A DNA stretch of 16,390 nucleotides, from the NCBI GenBank assembly GCA_025938035.1, contig JAICQE010000101.1, forward strand, positions 1 through 16,390, read 5' to 3'. A program made the translations under genes and the position numbers. The notes beneath the pieces are model-generated. The model was given only the letters and a program-made list of their open reading frames with translations, did not search any database and was not told the DNA's origin. The number at the start of each line of letters is the position of its first letter. The first letter of the stretch is position 1. Shown one piece after another: positions 6,300 to 14,327 of the stretch. Source of the stretch: Vicinamibacteria bacterium. GTDB taxonomy: Bacteria > Acidobacteriota > Vicinamibacteria > Vicinamibacterales > UBA2999.

Positions 6300-7220
6300 A
6301 TGAAAAGACTGCTCGTGCTGGGCGCAGCTCTCGCGTCGGTGACGCTGGGCGCCCAGTCCTCCGACCCGCCTCGGGACTGGTCGGGAGCGCCGGCGTTCGA
6401 GGTGGCGTCGATCAAGCGGAACAAGTCGGGCGACGGGTTCATAACCATGGGCATGCAGCCGGGCGGACGGCTCACGATGATCAATATGCCAGTCCGACAG
6501 CTGATCGTCCGCGCGTATGGCGTGCAGCCCTATCAGGTCCTTGGCGGCCCGTCGTGGATCACGAGCGACCGGTTCGACATCACGGCAAAGGCGCCTGGTG
6601 ATGCCTCTCCGCAGCAGATGAACGCGATGCTGGAGACGCTGCTGGCCGACCGCTTCAAATTGAAGGTTCGCCGCGAAACCCGGCAGTCGGACGTCTACCG
6701 CCTGGTGAAGGCACGGGCCGACGGAAGACTCGGGGACGCCCTCAAGCCAGCGGCCGTGGAGTGCAATACGGGGCGCGGACGTGCCGGAGCTCCGGGACCG
6801 GGATCGAATGCGGCGCCGCCGCCAGGGCCTGCGATCGCCAGGCTCGGTGGGCCCGCAGGACCCGGCGGCATGCCGGCCCCGTGTCGGTTCTTGATCGCAC
6901 CTGGGCGTTTTGAGGCCATGGGCCAGTCCATCTCGGCGTTTGCGTCCACGATCGCGACTCAGTTGGGCCGTCCTGTGATCGACGAGACCGGCCTGCCAGG
7001 TGGTTATGACTTCACGCTGACGTTTATGCCCGACCCTGGTGGACGCGGGATGCCGCCTGGACCGCCGCCGCCCGGCGCTCCCGAACTGCCCCCGATCGAT
7101 CCAAACGCGCCTGCCCTGCCAACGGCGTTGCAGGAGCAGCTTGGCCTCCGGCTCGAATCGGCAAAAGGACCGGTGGAGATGATCGTTATCGACAGCATCG
7201 ACCAGCCCACGGAGGATTGA
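6300..7220 (+). CDS. Secreted TIGR03435-family protein heading an outer-membrane operon
   Basis: This 306-residue TIGR03435 protein starts at the ATG of 6300, which has GGCGAGG at 6285-6291 and gives a compact signal peptide (MKRLLVLGAALASVTLGA, cleavage before QSS). An ATG at 6282 would add six residues before it. Landmarks are FEVASIKRNKS, MQPGGRLTMINMPVRQLI, SWITSDRFDITAKAP, MLETLLADRFKLKVRRETR, RPVIDETGLPGGYDFTLTF, ALQEQLGLRLE and PVEMIVIDSIDQP. It is longer than the tandem pair because of a 39-residue Gly/Pro/Ala-rich loop between its two cysteines and a second proline-rich insert near the C-terminus. The next gene starts on the base after its stop. The BlaI-type operator upstream suggests repression by the 163-549 protein. 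Biochemical function is unknown. Confidence 0.85.
   Translation: MKRLLVLGAALASVTLGAQSSDPPRDWSGAPAFEVASIKRNKSGDGFITMGMQPGGRLTMINMPVRQLIVRAYGVQPYQVLGGPSWITSDRFDITAKAPGDASPQQMNAMLETLLADRFKLKVRRETRQSDVYRLVKARADGRLGDALKPAAVECNTGRGRAGAPGPGSNAAPPPGPAIARLGGPAGPGGMPAPCRFLIAPGRFEAMGQSISAFASTIATQLGRPVIDETGLPGGYDFTLTFMPDPGGRGMPPGPPPPGAPELPPIDPNAPALPTALQEQLGLRLESAKGPVEMIVIDSIDQPTED
7211..7215 (+). promoter_or_regulatory. Ribosome binding site GGAGG
   Basis: GGAGG lies 5 bp before the GTG at 7221, within the last codons of the TIGR03435 gene. It supports that start over the GTG at 7302, so the palindromic repeat that follows is translated. Confidence 0.6.
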
Positions 7221-10200
7221 GTGCGGACTGCTTTCACGTTCACGGGTCACGAAGGCACGGAGTCACGGAGAAACGTATTTCGGTTTTCCCTCCGTCCCTC
7301 TGTGGCTCCGTGGTTTGTCGCCATCATCGTCTGTGCGTCGATCTCGGCCCTGGCGCAATCCGATCACACCGGCAAGGTGACGCTGACGGGCGTCTCGATA
7401 CCCGGCGCGACGGTCACCGCCAAGCAGGGTGACACGACGGTCGCCACCATCACCGATCAAGGGGGCGTGTACAAATTCACCGCGATGGCCAACGGCACCT
7501 GGACGGTGACCGTGACGATGGTGGGTTTCGAAACGATGACGCGGGAAGTGACGCTGCCTTCGACCGCCGAAGGCGTTTGGGAGCTGTCGCTCCTGCCGAT
7601 CGAAAAAGTCGTCGGTGCGCTGCCGGCGCCGCGCGCCGAACCCGAAACCGCGACGGCCGCCGCCTCCTCCACCAACGGGTCTCAACGCGCACAGCAGCAG
7701 CGTGCAGGACCCGCGCCGCAGCCGCAGGGCAGCGCGCAGCGTGCCGTCGTCAATCAGGTGTCGACGCCGCCGCCGCCAGCCGGCCCGGCCGACGAGGCAC
7801 CGGTCGATCCGACGGGCACCGGTGCGGCGGCTGGGTTGCTCATCAACGGCAGCGTGAACAACGCGGCCACCTCTCCCTTCGCGCAGGCGCGCGCCTTCGG
7901 CACGAACCGGCCAAACCAGCGGTCGCTCTTCACCTACGCCGCCGGCATGCAGTTCGGCAATTCAGCGTGGGATGCGCGGCCCTATTCGTTCACCAATTCC
8001 GATCCGACGCGGCCGTCGTACACCGACGCGCAGTTCCTCGGCACGTTTCAGGGTCCCGTCAGGGTGCCGGGACTGCGCAACCGGGTAAACGTATTCGTCG
8101 GTTATCAGGGCACGTCTGATCACAACGCCTTCACCCAGTCGTCGGTTGTTCCAACGGCGGCCGAGCGCGTGGGAGACTTCTCGAACTCCGTGAACGCGGC
8201 CGGCAACCCGATTCAGGTGGTCGACCCGACAACAGGCCTTCCGTTTCCCGGCAACGCCATCCAGCCAGGGCGCCTCAGTCCAGAGGCTCTGGCGCTGCTG
8301 GCGTACTATCCGCAGCCCAACGCCGACGGGCGCCGGAACTACGAGACGCCAATCCTCACCTCGAACAGGGTGGACAGCGGTAACGTGCGGCTGGGCTATT
8401 CGCTGAACAACCGCCACCAGCTGCAGGGCAACATCGGCATCCAGCGGACGGAGGGCGACTCGACGACGCTGTTCGGCTTTACGGACGACAGATCGGGCAT
8501 GGGTGTCGATCTGCAGGCAAACTGGTCGTACCGTCTCTCCCAGTTCCTCAACATGCGGAGCCGCTATCAGTTCATCCGCAACCGCAACACGTCGACGCCA
8601 TATTTCGCGAATCGCACGAACGTGGCGGCCGAAGCCGGCATCGCCGGCACCGATCAGGATCCGCTCAACTGGGGCCCGCCGAGGCTGACGTTCGCGAGCG
8701 ACCTGGCGGGATTGAATGATGGCCTGTACGCGCGCTCGACAAGCAACACGCACGTGGTGGGAAGCGAGATTCAGAGCTTCCGCGGGCGTCACACGATTAC
8801 GGCCGGCGGCGAGTACCGGCGCATCGCGCTCGACGTGTTCGGCCAGCAGGATCCGCGCGGCAGGTTCAGCTTCACCGGCGCGAGAAGCGGATCGGACTTC
8901 GCCGACTTCCTGCTTGGCCTTCCCCAGACCGCCTCGATTGCCTATGGCAACGCCGACAAATTCTTCCGCAGCAACGCCTATGCGGCGTACGTCACCGACG
9001 ACTGGCGGTTGAGCCCGTCGTTCACGATGAACATCGGCGTGCGCTGGGAGTATGAGTCGCCGATCTCCGAGCGGCTCGACCGGCTCGTCAACCTGGACGT
9101 CTCGCCCGACTTCACCGCGGCCGAACAGGTCGTCGCCGCCTCGGCCGCGACAGGCGCGGTCACGGGCGCCGAGTATCCGCAGTCGCTCGTGCGGGCGGAC
9201 AAGCGCGGGTTCCAGCCGCGGCTTGGCATCGCGTGGCGGCCGGTACCGGGATCGTCCCTGGTCGTCCGCGCCGGCTACGGCATCTATCGCAACACGAACG
9301 TGTATCAGTCGATCGCCAACCAGCTGGCGCAGCAGCCTCCGCTGTCAACGACGTTCGAAATCCAACATTCGGCCCTGACTCCGCTGACGTTGGCGGACGC
9401 GCTGCTCGTCGGACAGTTGCTTGGGAACGTGGCCACGTTGAATACCTTCGCGGTCGATCCCGAGCTGCGCGTCGGCTATGCGCAGAACTGGCAGGCGTCG
9501 GTGCAGCGCGATCTGCCGATGTCGCTCACGGTCAATGCCACGTACCTCGGGTCCAAGGGAAGCCACCTGATGCAGGCATTCGTGCCGAATACCTACCCCA
9601 TCGGCGCGATCAATCCATGCCCGGCGTGCCCGACCGGCTTCCGCTTTCTGATCTCGGACGGCCGATCGCTTCGGCATGCCGGCCAGGTGCAGCTGCGGCG
9701 GCGGCTGCGCAACGGCTTCACCTCGTCGATCCAGTACACGCTGGCCAAGGCGATGGACAACGCCGGATCGTTCGGCGGCGCGACGGTCGACACCAATTCG
9801 CTGGCGCAGAACTGGCTCGACCTCGAGGCCGAGTACGCGCGTTCCAGCTTCGACCAGCGCCATCAGATCGTCGCGACGTTCGAATACACCACCGGCGCGG
9901 GAATCCTGGGCGGAACGCTCATCGACGGCGTGAAGGGCGCGTTGTTCAAGGACTGGACCCTGTCCAGCCAGCTCACCACGGGCAGCGGCACGCCGCTCAC
10001 GCCGGTTTTCTTCTCCCCCGTCGGCCGCACCGGCATCACCGGGTCGCTGCGACCCAGCCTGACCGGTGTGTCGCCCGACCCGATCAAGGACGGTTCGTAC
10101 GCGAACGCGGACGCGTTCGCGGTCCCGGCCGCCGGCGAATGGGGCAACGCACCGCGAAACTCGATCACCGGACCGTCGCAGTTCTCGATGAATGCGTCGG

Positions 10201-10382
10201 TCGCCCGGACCTTCCGCGTCGGCGAGCGGATCAACATGGACTTCCGCATCGACGCGACGAACGTGCTCAACCGTGTCACGTTCAATAACGTCTACACGCA
10301 GATCAACGGCAGTGAATTCGGACAGCCGAACTCGACAAACAACATGCGCCGCCTGCGCACCCTCGTGCGCTTCAGGTTCTAG
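7221..10382 (+). CDS. Oar-like TonB-dependent receptor-type outer-membrane protein
   Basis: This 1053-residue protein is an outer-membrane beta-barrel of the Oar-like group abundant in acidobacteria. Its signal sequence ends near ISALA-Q (residues 31-46) after an unusually long, basic leader. A carboxypeptidase-regulatory-like beta-sandwich follows (about 51-128; GATVTAKQGDTTVATITDQG, then TWTVTVTMVGFE). A Pro/Ala/Gln-rich linker (about 130-205) comes next, and a long barrel of alternating aromatic and polar strands ends in LVRFRF with a terminal Phe, the usual barrel-insertion signal. I see no typical TonB plug, so the plug is degenerate or replaced by the linker. Such proteins import large substrates or support surface functions; the substrate here is unknown. 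GTG at 7221 has a GGAGG site and directly follows the TIGR03435 stop. GTG at 7302 is the alternative and would skip a translated repeat. Confidence 0.85.
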   Translation: MRTAFTFTGHEGTESRRNVFRFSLRPSVAPWFVAIIVCASISALAQSDHTGKVTLTGVSIPGATVTAKQGDTTVATITDQGGVYKFTAMANGTWTVTVTMVGFETMTREVTLPSTAEGVWELSLLPIEKVVGALPAPRAEPETATAAASSTNGSQRAQQQRAGPAPQPQGSAQRAVVNQVSTPPPPAGPADEAPVDPTGTGAAAGLLINGSVNNAATSPFAQARAFGTNRPNQRSLFTYAAGMQFGNSAWDARPYSFTNSDPTRPSYTDAQFLGTFQGPVRVPGLRNRVNVFVGYQGTSDHNAFTQSSVVPTAAERVGDFSNSVNAAGNPIQVVDPTTGLPFPGNAIQPGRLSPEALALLAYYPQPNADGRRNYETPILTSNRVDSGNVRLGYSLNNRHQLQGNIGIQRTEGDSTTLFGFTDDRSGMGVDLQANWSYRLSQFLNMRSRYQFIRNRNTSTPYFANRTNVAAEAGIAGTDQDPLNWGPPRLTFASDLAGLNDGLYARSTSNTHVVGSEIQSFRGRHTITAGGEYRRIALDVFGQQDPRGRFSFTGARSGSDFADFLLGLPQTASIAYGNADKFFRSNAYAAYVTDDWRLSPSFTMNIGVRWEYESPISERLDRLVNLDVSPDFTAAEQVVAASAATGAVTGAEYPQSLVRADKRGFQPRLGIAWRPVPGSSLVVRAGYGIYRNTNVYQSIANQLAQQPPLSTTFEIQHSALTPLTLADALLVGQLLGNVATLNTFAVDPELRVGYAQNWQASVQRDLPMSLTVNATYLGSKGSHLMQAFVPNTYPIGAINPCPACPTGFRFLISDGRSLRHAGQVQLRRRLRNGFTSSIQYTLAKAMDNAGSFGGATVDTNSLAQNWLDLEAEYARSSFDQRHQIVATFEYTTGAGILGGTLIDGVKGALFKDWTLSSQLTTGSGTPLTPVFFSPVGRTGITGSLRPSLTGVSPDPIKDGSYANADAFAVPAAGEWGNAPRNSITGPSQFSMNASVARTFRVGERINMDFRIDATNVLNRVTFNNVYTQINGSEFGQPNSTNNMRRLRTLVRFRF
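7250..7314. repeat. CACGGAG-type imperfect palindrome inside a coding region
   Basis: CACGGAGTCACGGAGAAA (7256-7273) faces its imperfect complement ending CTCTGTGGCTCCGTGG (7299-7314), with CCCTCCGTCCC between. This CACGGAG pattern resembles dispersed intergenic repeats. Here it encodes about residues 11-32 of the Oar-like protein, ahead of the hydrophobic core of the signal peptide, unless translation starts at 7302. Confidence 0.6.
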
Positions 10383-10394
10383 GACAGGAAGACG

Positions 10395-12536
10395 ATGATG
10401 CGAAAAACGATCTTCACGCTGGGCGTGGCCGCGTGCCTCGCCATCAGTGCAAGCGCGCAGCAGGGCCAGAAGCCCGAGCAGCCACCCGTCTTCCGCAGCA
10501 GCACGCGTCTGGTCGTGAACACGGTGACGGTCCGTGACCGTGCCGGCAAGATCATCGAAGGCCTCACCGCCAAGGACTTCATCGTCACCGAGGACAACGA
10601 GCGCCAGGACATCGCGTTCGTCGAGTTCCAGCGACTGGTGGGTGAGCCGGACCCCGCTGCGACGCTCACCGCCGCCGCCCCCGCGGCTGCGCCTGCCGCG
10701 CCGGTCGCCGCAGCAGCCCCACCGCCGCAGGCACCCGAGGTGTCCAGCGTTGTCGCCAATCCGATTGCCACGCCCGCGTCGGGCGACATCAAGTACCGCA
10801 ACCGCCGCCTGCTGATTCTCTACTTCGATCAGAGCGCGACCTCGCCGCCCGATCAGATGCGGGTCTTCGACGCCGCCTTGAAGTACCTCAAGGAGCAGAT
10901 GCAGCCGGCGGACCTGATTGCCATCATGACCTATGGCGGGAGCGCCGTCCGCGTGAAGCAGGACTTTACCGACGACAAGGACAAGCTGCGCCAGGTCATC
11001 GAAGTCCTCATGTACGGCGAGGACAAGGACGGCGACGGCGTTCGCGATCCGGACATCGAGGGCACCGAGTTCGGCCAGAACGACGCGGAATTCAACGTCT
11101 TCAGCACCGACCGGCAGCTGGCCGCGCTGCAGACGGCCGTCAACATGCTGCGGCCGTTCCCGGAGCAGAAATCGCTGATCTACTTCGCCAGCAACCTGCG
11201 CCTGAACGGCACCGACAACAACGCACAGATGCGGGCGACAACGAACGCGGCCAATCGCGCGAACGTGTCGTTTTTCCCGGTGGACGCACGCGGACTGGTG
11301 GCGATGGCACCGCTCGGCGATGCCACACAGCGTTCGCCTGGGGGGATCGGCCAATTCAGCGGCGCGCTGGCGCAGTCGCAGATGTCACGGTTCCAGCGTT
11401 CGCAGGACACGCTGTACTCGCTGGCCAAAGACACCGGCGGCAAGGCGATGTTCGACTACAACGACCTCTCGCTGGGCATCGTCCAGGCGGCGGAGGCGCA
11501 GGCCAGCTACTACATCATCGGCTACTACAGCACGCATATCGCCAACGACGGCAAGTTCCGCCGCGTGAAGGTCGCGCTGGCGAACAACCTCGAAGGCGAG
11601 CTGGCGTACCGGCAGGGGTATTACGGGGACAAGGAGTGGTCGAAGCAGTCCACGGCCGATCGCGAGCGGCAGCTCGAGGAAGCGCTGATGCTCGAGAATC
11701 CGGTGACCGACATCACCGTCGCGCTCGAGCTGAATTACTTCCAGTTGAACAGCGCCGAGTATTTCATCCCGGTGTCCGTGAAGATTCCCGGCCGGGAGCT
11801 CGCCCTCGCCCGCCGGCGGGGCGCGCAGCGCGTGACGCTCGACTTCATCGCCGAGATCAAGGACGACCCCTACGGCCTCACGCAGGGGAACATGCGCGAC
11901 AAGGTGGAGAAGGACCTCGCGAACTCCACCGCGGAGCAGCTGGCCACGCAGCCGATTCAGTTCGAGACCGGCTTCACGCTGCTGCCGGGCAAATACGTGA
12001 TCAAGTTCCTCGTCCGCGACGCGGAAGCCGGCCGCATCGGCACCTATCAGACCAATTTCGTCATCCCCAATCTCAATAACGAGAAGCAGAAGCTTCCTAT
12101 CAGCACCGTGGTGCTCGGCGCCCAGCGCGTGCCGCTCGGCGGCGAGCTCGCCAGCGTCAGCAACAAGGCAACCGCGGCGCAGGCGTTCAACCCGCTCGTC
12201 TGGGAGGGGCAGAAGCTGCTGCCCAGCGTCACGCGCGTATTCAGCACGTCACAGGACATGCACGTCTACCTGCAGGCGTACGAGCGCGATGCGACGACAG
12301 TCACGAAGCCGCTGATCGCGTACGTCACCTTCTTCCAGGGTGATGTGAAGGTCTTCGAGACACAACCGCTGCCGATTGTGGACGGGTTGAACACCCGCTC
12401 GAAGGCGGTGCCGATCCGGCTCAGCGTCCCGCTCGAGAAAATTCCGCCTGGACGCTATGACTGTCAGATTGCAGTCATTGAGCCAGCCGGCCAGAAGGTC
12501 GCGTTCTGGCAGGCGCCGATAGCTATCGTGCCGTAG
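10395..12536 (+). CDS. VWA-domain protein, TIGR03436 acidobacterial type
   Basis: This 713-residue exported protein matches the acidobacterial VWFA-related family. A signal peptide (residues 1-21, cleavage near SASA-QQ) precedes a beta-rich segment with VTVRDRAGKIIEGLTAKDF (about 43-61) that is typical of the family. An Ala/Pro-rich linker (about 88-125) follows. The von Willebrand A domain runs from about 138 to 340, with an incomplete MIDAS-like DxSxT at 145-149 (Asp145, Ser147, Thr149), so metal-dependent ligand binding is plausible. The segment TLYSLAKDTGGKAMFDYNDL and the tyrosine-rich YYIIGYYS are also family features. The C-terminal 300 residues look like beta-sandwich domains. VAAC at 11-14 resembles a lipobox, but the signal peptidase I reading fits better. 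The gene starts 12 bp after the Oar-like gene, behind AGGAAG; ATG at 10398 is equally possible. It probably acts at the envelope with the receptor. Confidence 0.87.
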   Translation: MMRKTIFTLGVAACLAISASAQQGQKPEQPPVFRSSTRLVVNTVTVRDRAGKIIEGLTAKDFIVTEDNERQDIAFVEFQRLVGEPDPAATLTAAAPAAAPAAPVAAAAPPPQAPEVSSVVANPIATPASGDIKYRNRRLLILYFDQSATSPPDQMRVFDAALKYLKEQMQPADLIAIMTYGGSAVRVKQDFTDDKDKLRQVIEVLMYGEDKDGDGVRDPDIEGTEFGQNDAEFNVFSTDRQLAALQTAVNMLRPFPEQKSLIYFASNLRLNGTDNNAQMRATTNAANRANVSFFPVDARGLVAMAPLGDATQRSPGGIGQFSGALAQSQMSRFQRSQDTLYSLAKDTGGKAMFDYNDLSLGIVQAAEAQASYYIIGYYSTHIANDGKFRRVKVALANNLEGELAYRQGYYGDKEWSKQSTADRERQLEEALMLENPVTDITVALELNYFQLNSAEYFIPVSVKIPGRELALARRRGAQRVTLDFIAEIKDDPYGLTQGNMRDKVEKDLANSTAEQLATQPIQFETGFTLLPGKYVIKFLVRDAEAGRIGTYQTNFVIPNLNNEKQKLPISTVVLGAQRVPLGGELASVSNKATAAQAFNPLVWEGQKLLPSVTRVFSTSQDMHVYLQAYERDATTVTKPLIAYVTFFQGDVKVFETQPLPIVDGLNTRSKAVPIRLSVPLEKIPPGRYDCQIAVIEPAGQKVAFWQAPIAIVP

Positions 12537-14094
12537 GCTGACTTTCGTGGGGCGAGCCTTTCAGGCTCGCCTCGCGAACCCGAAGGGTTCGCGCCACGGA
12601 ACCGCGCATCCGCCTCAGCCCCAGCACGAAGCCGATCCCGCTCGACGTCAGCCCGCCGAGACAGAGGACGATCATCGCGATGTCCCACGACGGCCGGCTG
12701 TTGTAGAGATACGGGAAATCGAGGCTGTGCAGGCCGTGATAGACCCAGCGCTCGACGCGCCCCCAGCGATTGATCGCCGTGACCACCTGGCTCAGGGACG
12801 GATCCACGTAGACCCACGTCTCGGCGGGATCGTCGAACTTGATTCGCAGCGCCGGAAGCGGCACCTGGCCGACGCGTGAGTAGTAATAGGCGTCGTACTC
12901 GGACAGAAGCCCGGCCTCGACAATCCGCACCTCCGGTGCGGCCGCCCTGACTCTCTCGACGAGCATTGCCTGATCGAACAGGCCGCGGCGTACCGTGAAT
13001 GTATCCGCCGCGATGAGCACACGGTCGTCCTCGATGCGTGCGTGGCGGATCGGATATGGCTGATGCAGCCGCTCGCGATCGCCCTCGTCCCGCTCCACGG
13101 CGCTGCTGCGGACGACGTAATACGGCTCGTCGAGCATCCGGGTGAACTCGACCTCTTTCGCCGGCCGGTTCGCAAGGACCTGATCCCATTCGGCAGGAGG
13201 ATGGGCCGTGAACCGCGACAGATCGACCGGCCCGCCCGACAGCACGGTGCGCGGCAGCTCGAGCCCCGGCGCGTTCGTCCACTCCCATGGCTCCATCGAG
13301 ACCAGCCCGCTGAACGCAAACGTGAGCGTGAACACGCCGAAGACAACGCCGCTGATGTAATGCCACCGCATCGACCCGGAGTACGGCATCCCATTCCGCC
13401 GGAATTGCGTGACACCGAGAATCAGTCCCAGCACCGCGAGCACGCAGGCGAGCACCGACGACCACACGACGAGCCGGTACCAGAGAGGCTGGTTCGTGCG
13501 CAGCGCGGTGAAGTACATCCAGTGCGGGATCGTGCTGACCCACGCCCAGCCGCGGCTGCTGCGCGTGGTCATCATCGCCACGTCGCCGGTCTGCGGCTGC
13601 ACATACACTTCGGTCCCCGCCTCATCCTCCACGCGGAACTTGTGGAGCGGCAGCGGCGACTGCAGGGTCCATTGATCGACCTCGTACAGGGTGCGGACGT
13701 GATGGAGCTGCGACGCGGGTGTCCGCGTGAACGAGGCAGCCACGTCCTGCGCTTCTTCGAGCGAGAGCTCGTCGAGCACGTCGCCGGAGTCGGCGAAGAC
13801 CACGGTGCTGCCGCGCGACCCGAAACGGTAAGCCGGCCGATCGAGGAGCGTGACGAGCGTCGCGCGGCCCGGCGTCTCGAGCCCCGCGCGTTCTGCGGCC
13901 TCGGCCGGGGTGACGCGCACGCGCGCAAAGTCCACCGGATCGAGGCGCTCGAGCCGCAGTTCCGGCGTGACCCGCGGCATCCCGCCCCAGTACATCATCG
14001 TGATGCCCGTCGCGAACCACATGATGACGAGCAGGCTGAGGACGATGCCGAGATAGCGGTGCGAGAGAATGACGGCCCGGCGGAAGAAACGCAT
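12523..14094 (-). CDS. PepSY-domain transmembrane protein
   Basis: This 523-residue protein has the PepSY-TM plan: a first helix at about 15-37 next to His12 (LSHRYLG), a large periplasmic PepSY-like part, paired helices at about 206-227 and 246-266, a second periplasmic part, and a last helix at about 471-493. Histidines at helix edges (His12, His191 in IPHW, His245 in MRWHY, His453 and His456 in HGLHSLDF) are typical of this group. They could bind haem in a transmembrane electron-transfer role, as proposed for iron-linked members. Iron regulation is not evident here. The gene is convergent with the VWA gene and their 3' ends overlap by 14 bp (12523-12536). Residues after about 498 come from a palindromic repeat and are probably a non-conserved extension. 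No clear ribosome site precedes the ATG, and an intergenic repeat begins about 15 bp upstream. Confidence 0.85.
   Translation of the reverse strand: MRFFRRAVILSHRYLGIVLSLLVIMWFATGITMMYWGGMPRVTPELRLERLDPVDFARVRVTPAEAAERAGLETPGRATLVTLLDRPAYRFGSRGSTVVFADSGDVLDELSLEEAQDVAASFTRTPASQLHHVRTLYEVDQWTLQSPLPLHKFRVEDEAGTEVYVQPQTGDVAMMTTRSSRGWAWVSTIPHWMYFTALRTNQPLWYRLVVWSSVLACVLAVLGLILGVTQFRRNGMPYSGSMRWHYISGVVFGVFTLTFAFSGLVSMEPWEWTNAPGLELPRTVLSGGPVDLSRFTAHPPAEWDQVLANRPAKEVEFTRMLDEPYYVVRSSAVERDEGDRERLHQPYPIRHARIEDDRVLIAADTFTVRRGLFDQAMLVERVRAAAPEVRIVEAGLLSEYDAYYYSRVGQVPLPALRIKFDDPAETWVYVDPSLSQVVTAINRWGRVERWVYHGLHSLDFPYLYNSRPSWDIAMIVLCLGGLTSSGIGFVLGLRRMRGSVARTLRVREASLKGSPHESQPTAR
12546..12598. repeat. Double-hairpin palindrome at a convergent gene junction
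   Basis: Two perfect 9-bp hairpins stand side by side. GGCGAGCCT (12551-12559) pairs with AGGCTCGCC (12563-12571) around TTC. CGCGAACCC (12573-12581) pairs with GGGTTCGCG (12585-12593) around GAA. An outer stem, CGTGG (12546-12550) with CCACG (12594-12598), closes them into a three-way junction. It begins 10 bp after the VWA stop and encodes about residues 499-516 of the PepSY protein. It resembles REP-type elements or a bidirectional transcription stop, although no T-run follows. Confidence 0.85.
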
Positions 14095-14109
14095 TGCGGG
14101 CAGTGTACA

Positions 14110-14207
14110 AGGCCTAAGGCCGAAGGCCCAAGGCCTAAGGGCTGGTCAAGGGATAAGTGGACAGGGATAAGTGGACAGGGATAAGTGGACAGGGATCAGG
14201 GATTAGG
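14110..14207 (-). repeat. Composite intergenic repeat, left copy, with 14-bp tandem array
   Basis: Read on the minus strand, this copy has a tandem array, then ACCAGCCCTTAGGCC, then a GGCC/TTCGGCC palindrome block. The array is three perfect 14-bp units, GGGATAAGTGGACA, at 14150-14163, 14164-14177 and 14178-14191, followed by the relative GGGATCAGGGATTAGG. The palindrome block ends about 16 bp before the PepSY start codon, so any PepSY promoter must lie in or beyond the repeat. Confidence 0.85.
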
Positions 14208-14239
14208 TACGCAGTTTCGTTCAAGTGGAAGGTCTTCTG

Positions 14240-14260
14240 ACGTGGCGATCATTGCCACGT
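14240..14260. promoter_or_regulatory. Inverted repeat ACGTGGC-N7-GCCACGT
   Basis: This perfect 7-bp inverted repeat with a 7-bp spacer lies 68 bp before the four-helix-bundle start codon. The geometry would suit a dimeric regulator or a small hairpin. There is no T-run, so a terminator is unlikely. Function is not established. Confidence 0.4.
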
Positions 14261-14327
14261 TCCGCAGCTCTCTTCATGGAAACCCCATATATCCGGCTTG
14301 GCACCGGCTGTGCTCGACCGTGACGCC

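Noticed and set aside
9345..11354. A 669-codon open frame on the minus strand
   Set aside because: It lies antisense to the well-supported Oar-like and VWA genes, has Arg-rich low-information content and no recognisable domain. Long antisense frames are expected in GC-rich DNA.
13042..14184. A 380-codon plus-strand frame
   Set aside because: It is antisense to the PepSY gene, rich in Arg, His and Pro, and runs into an intergenic repeat. No domain is visible.
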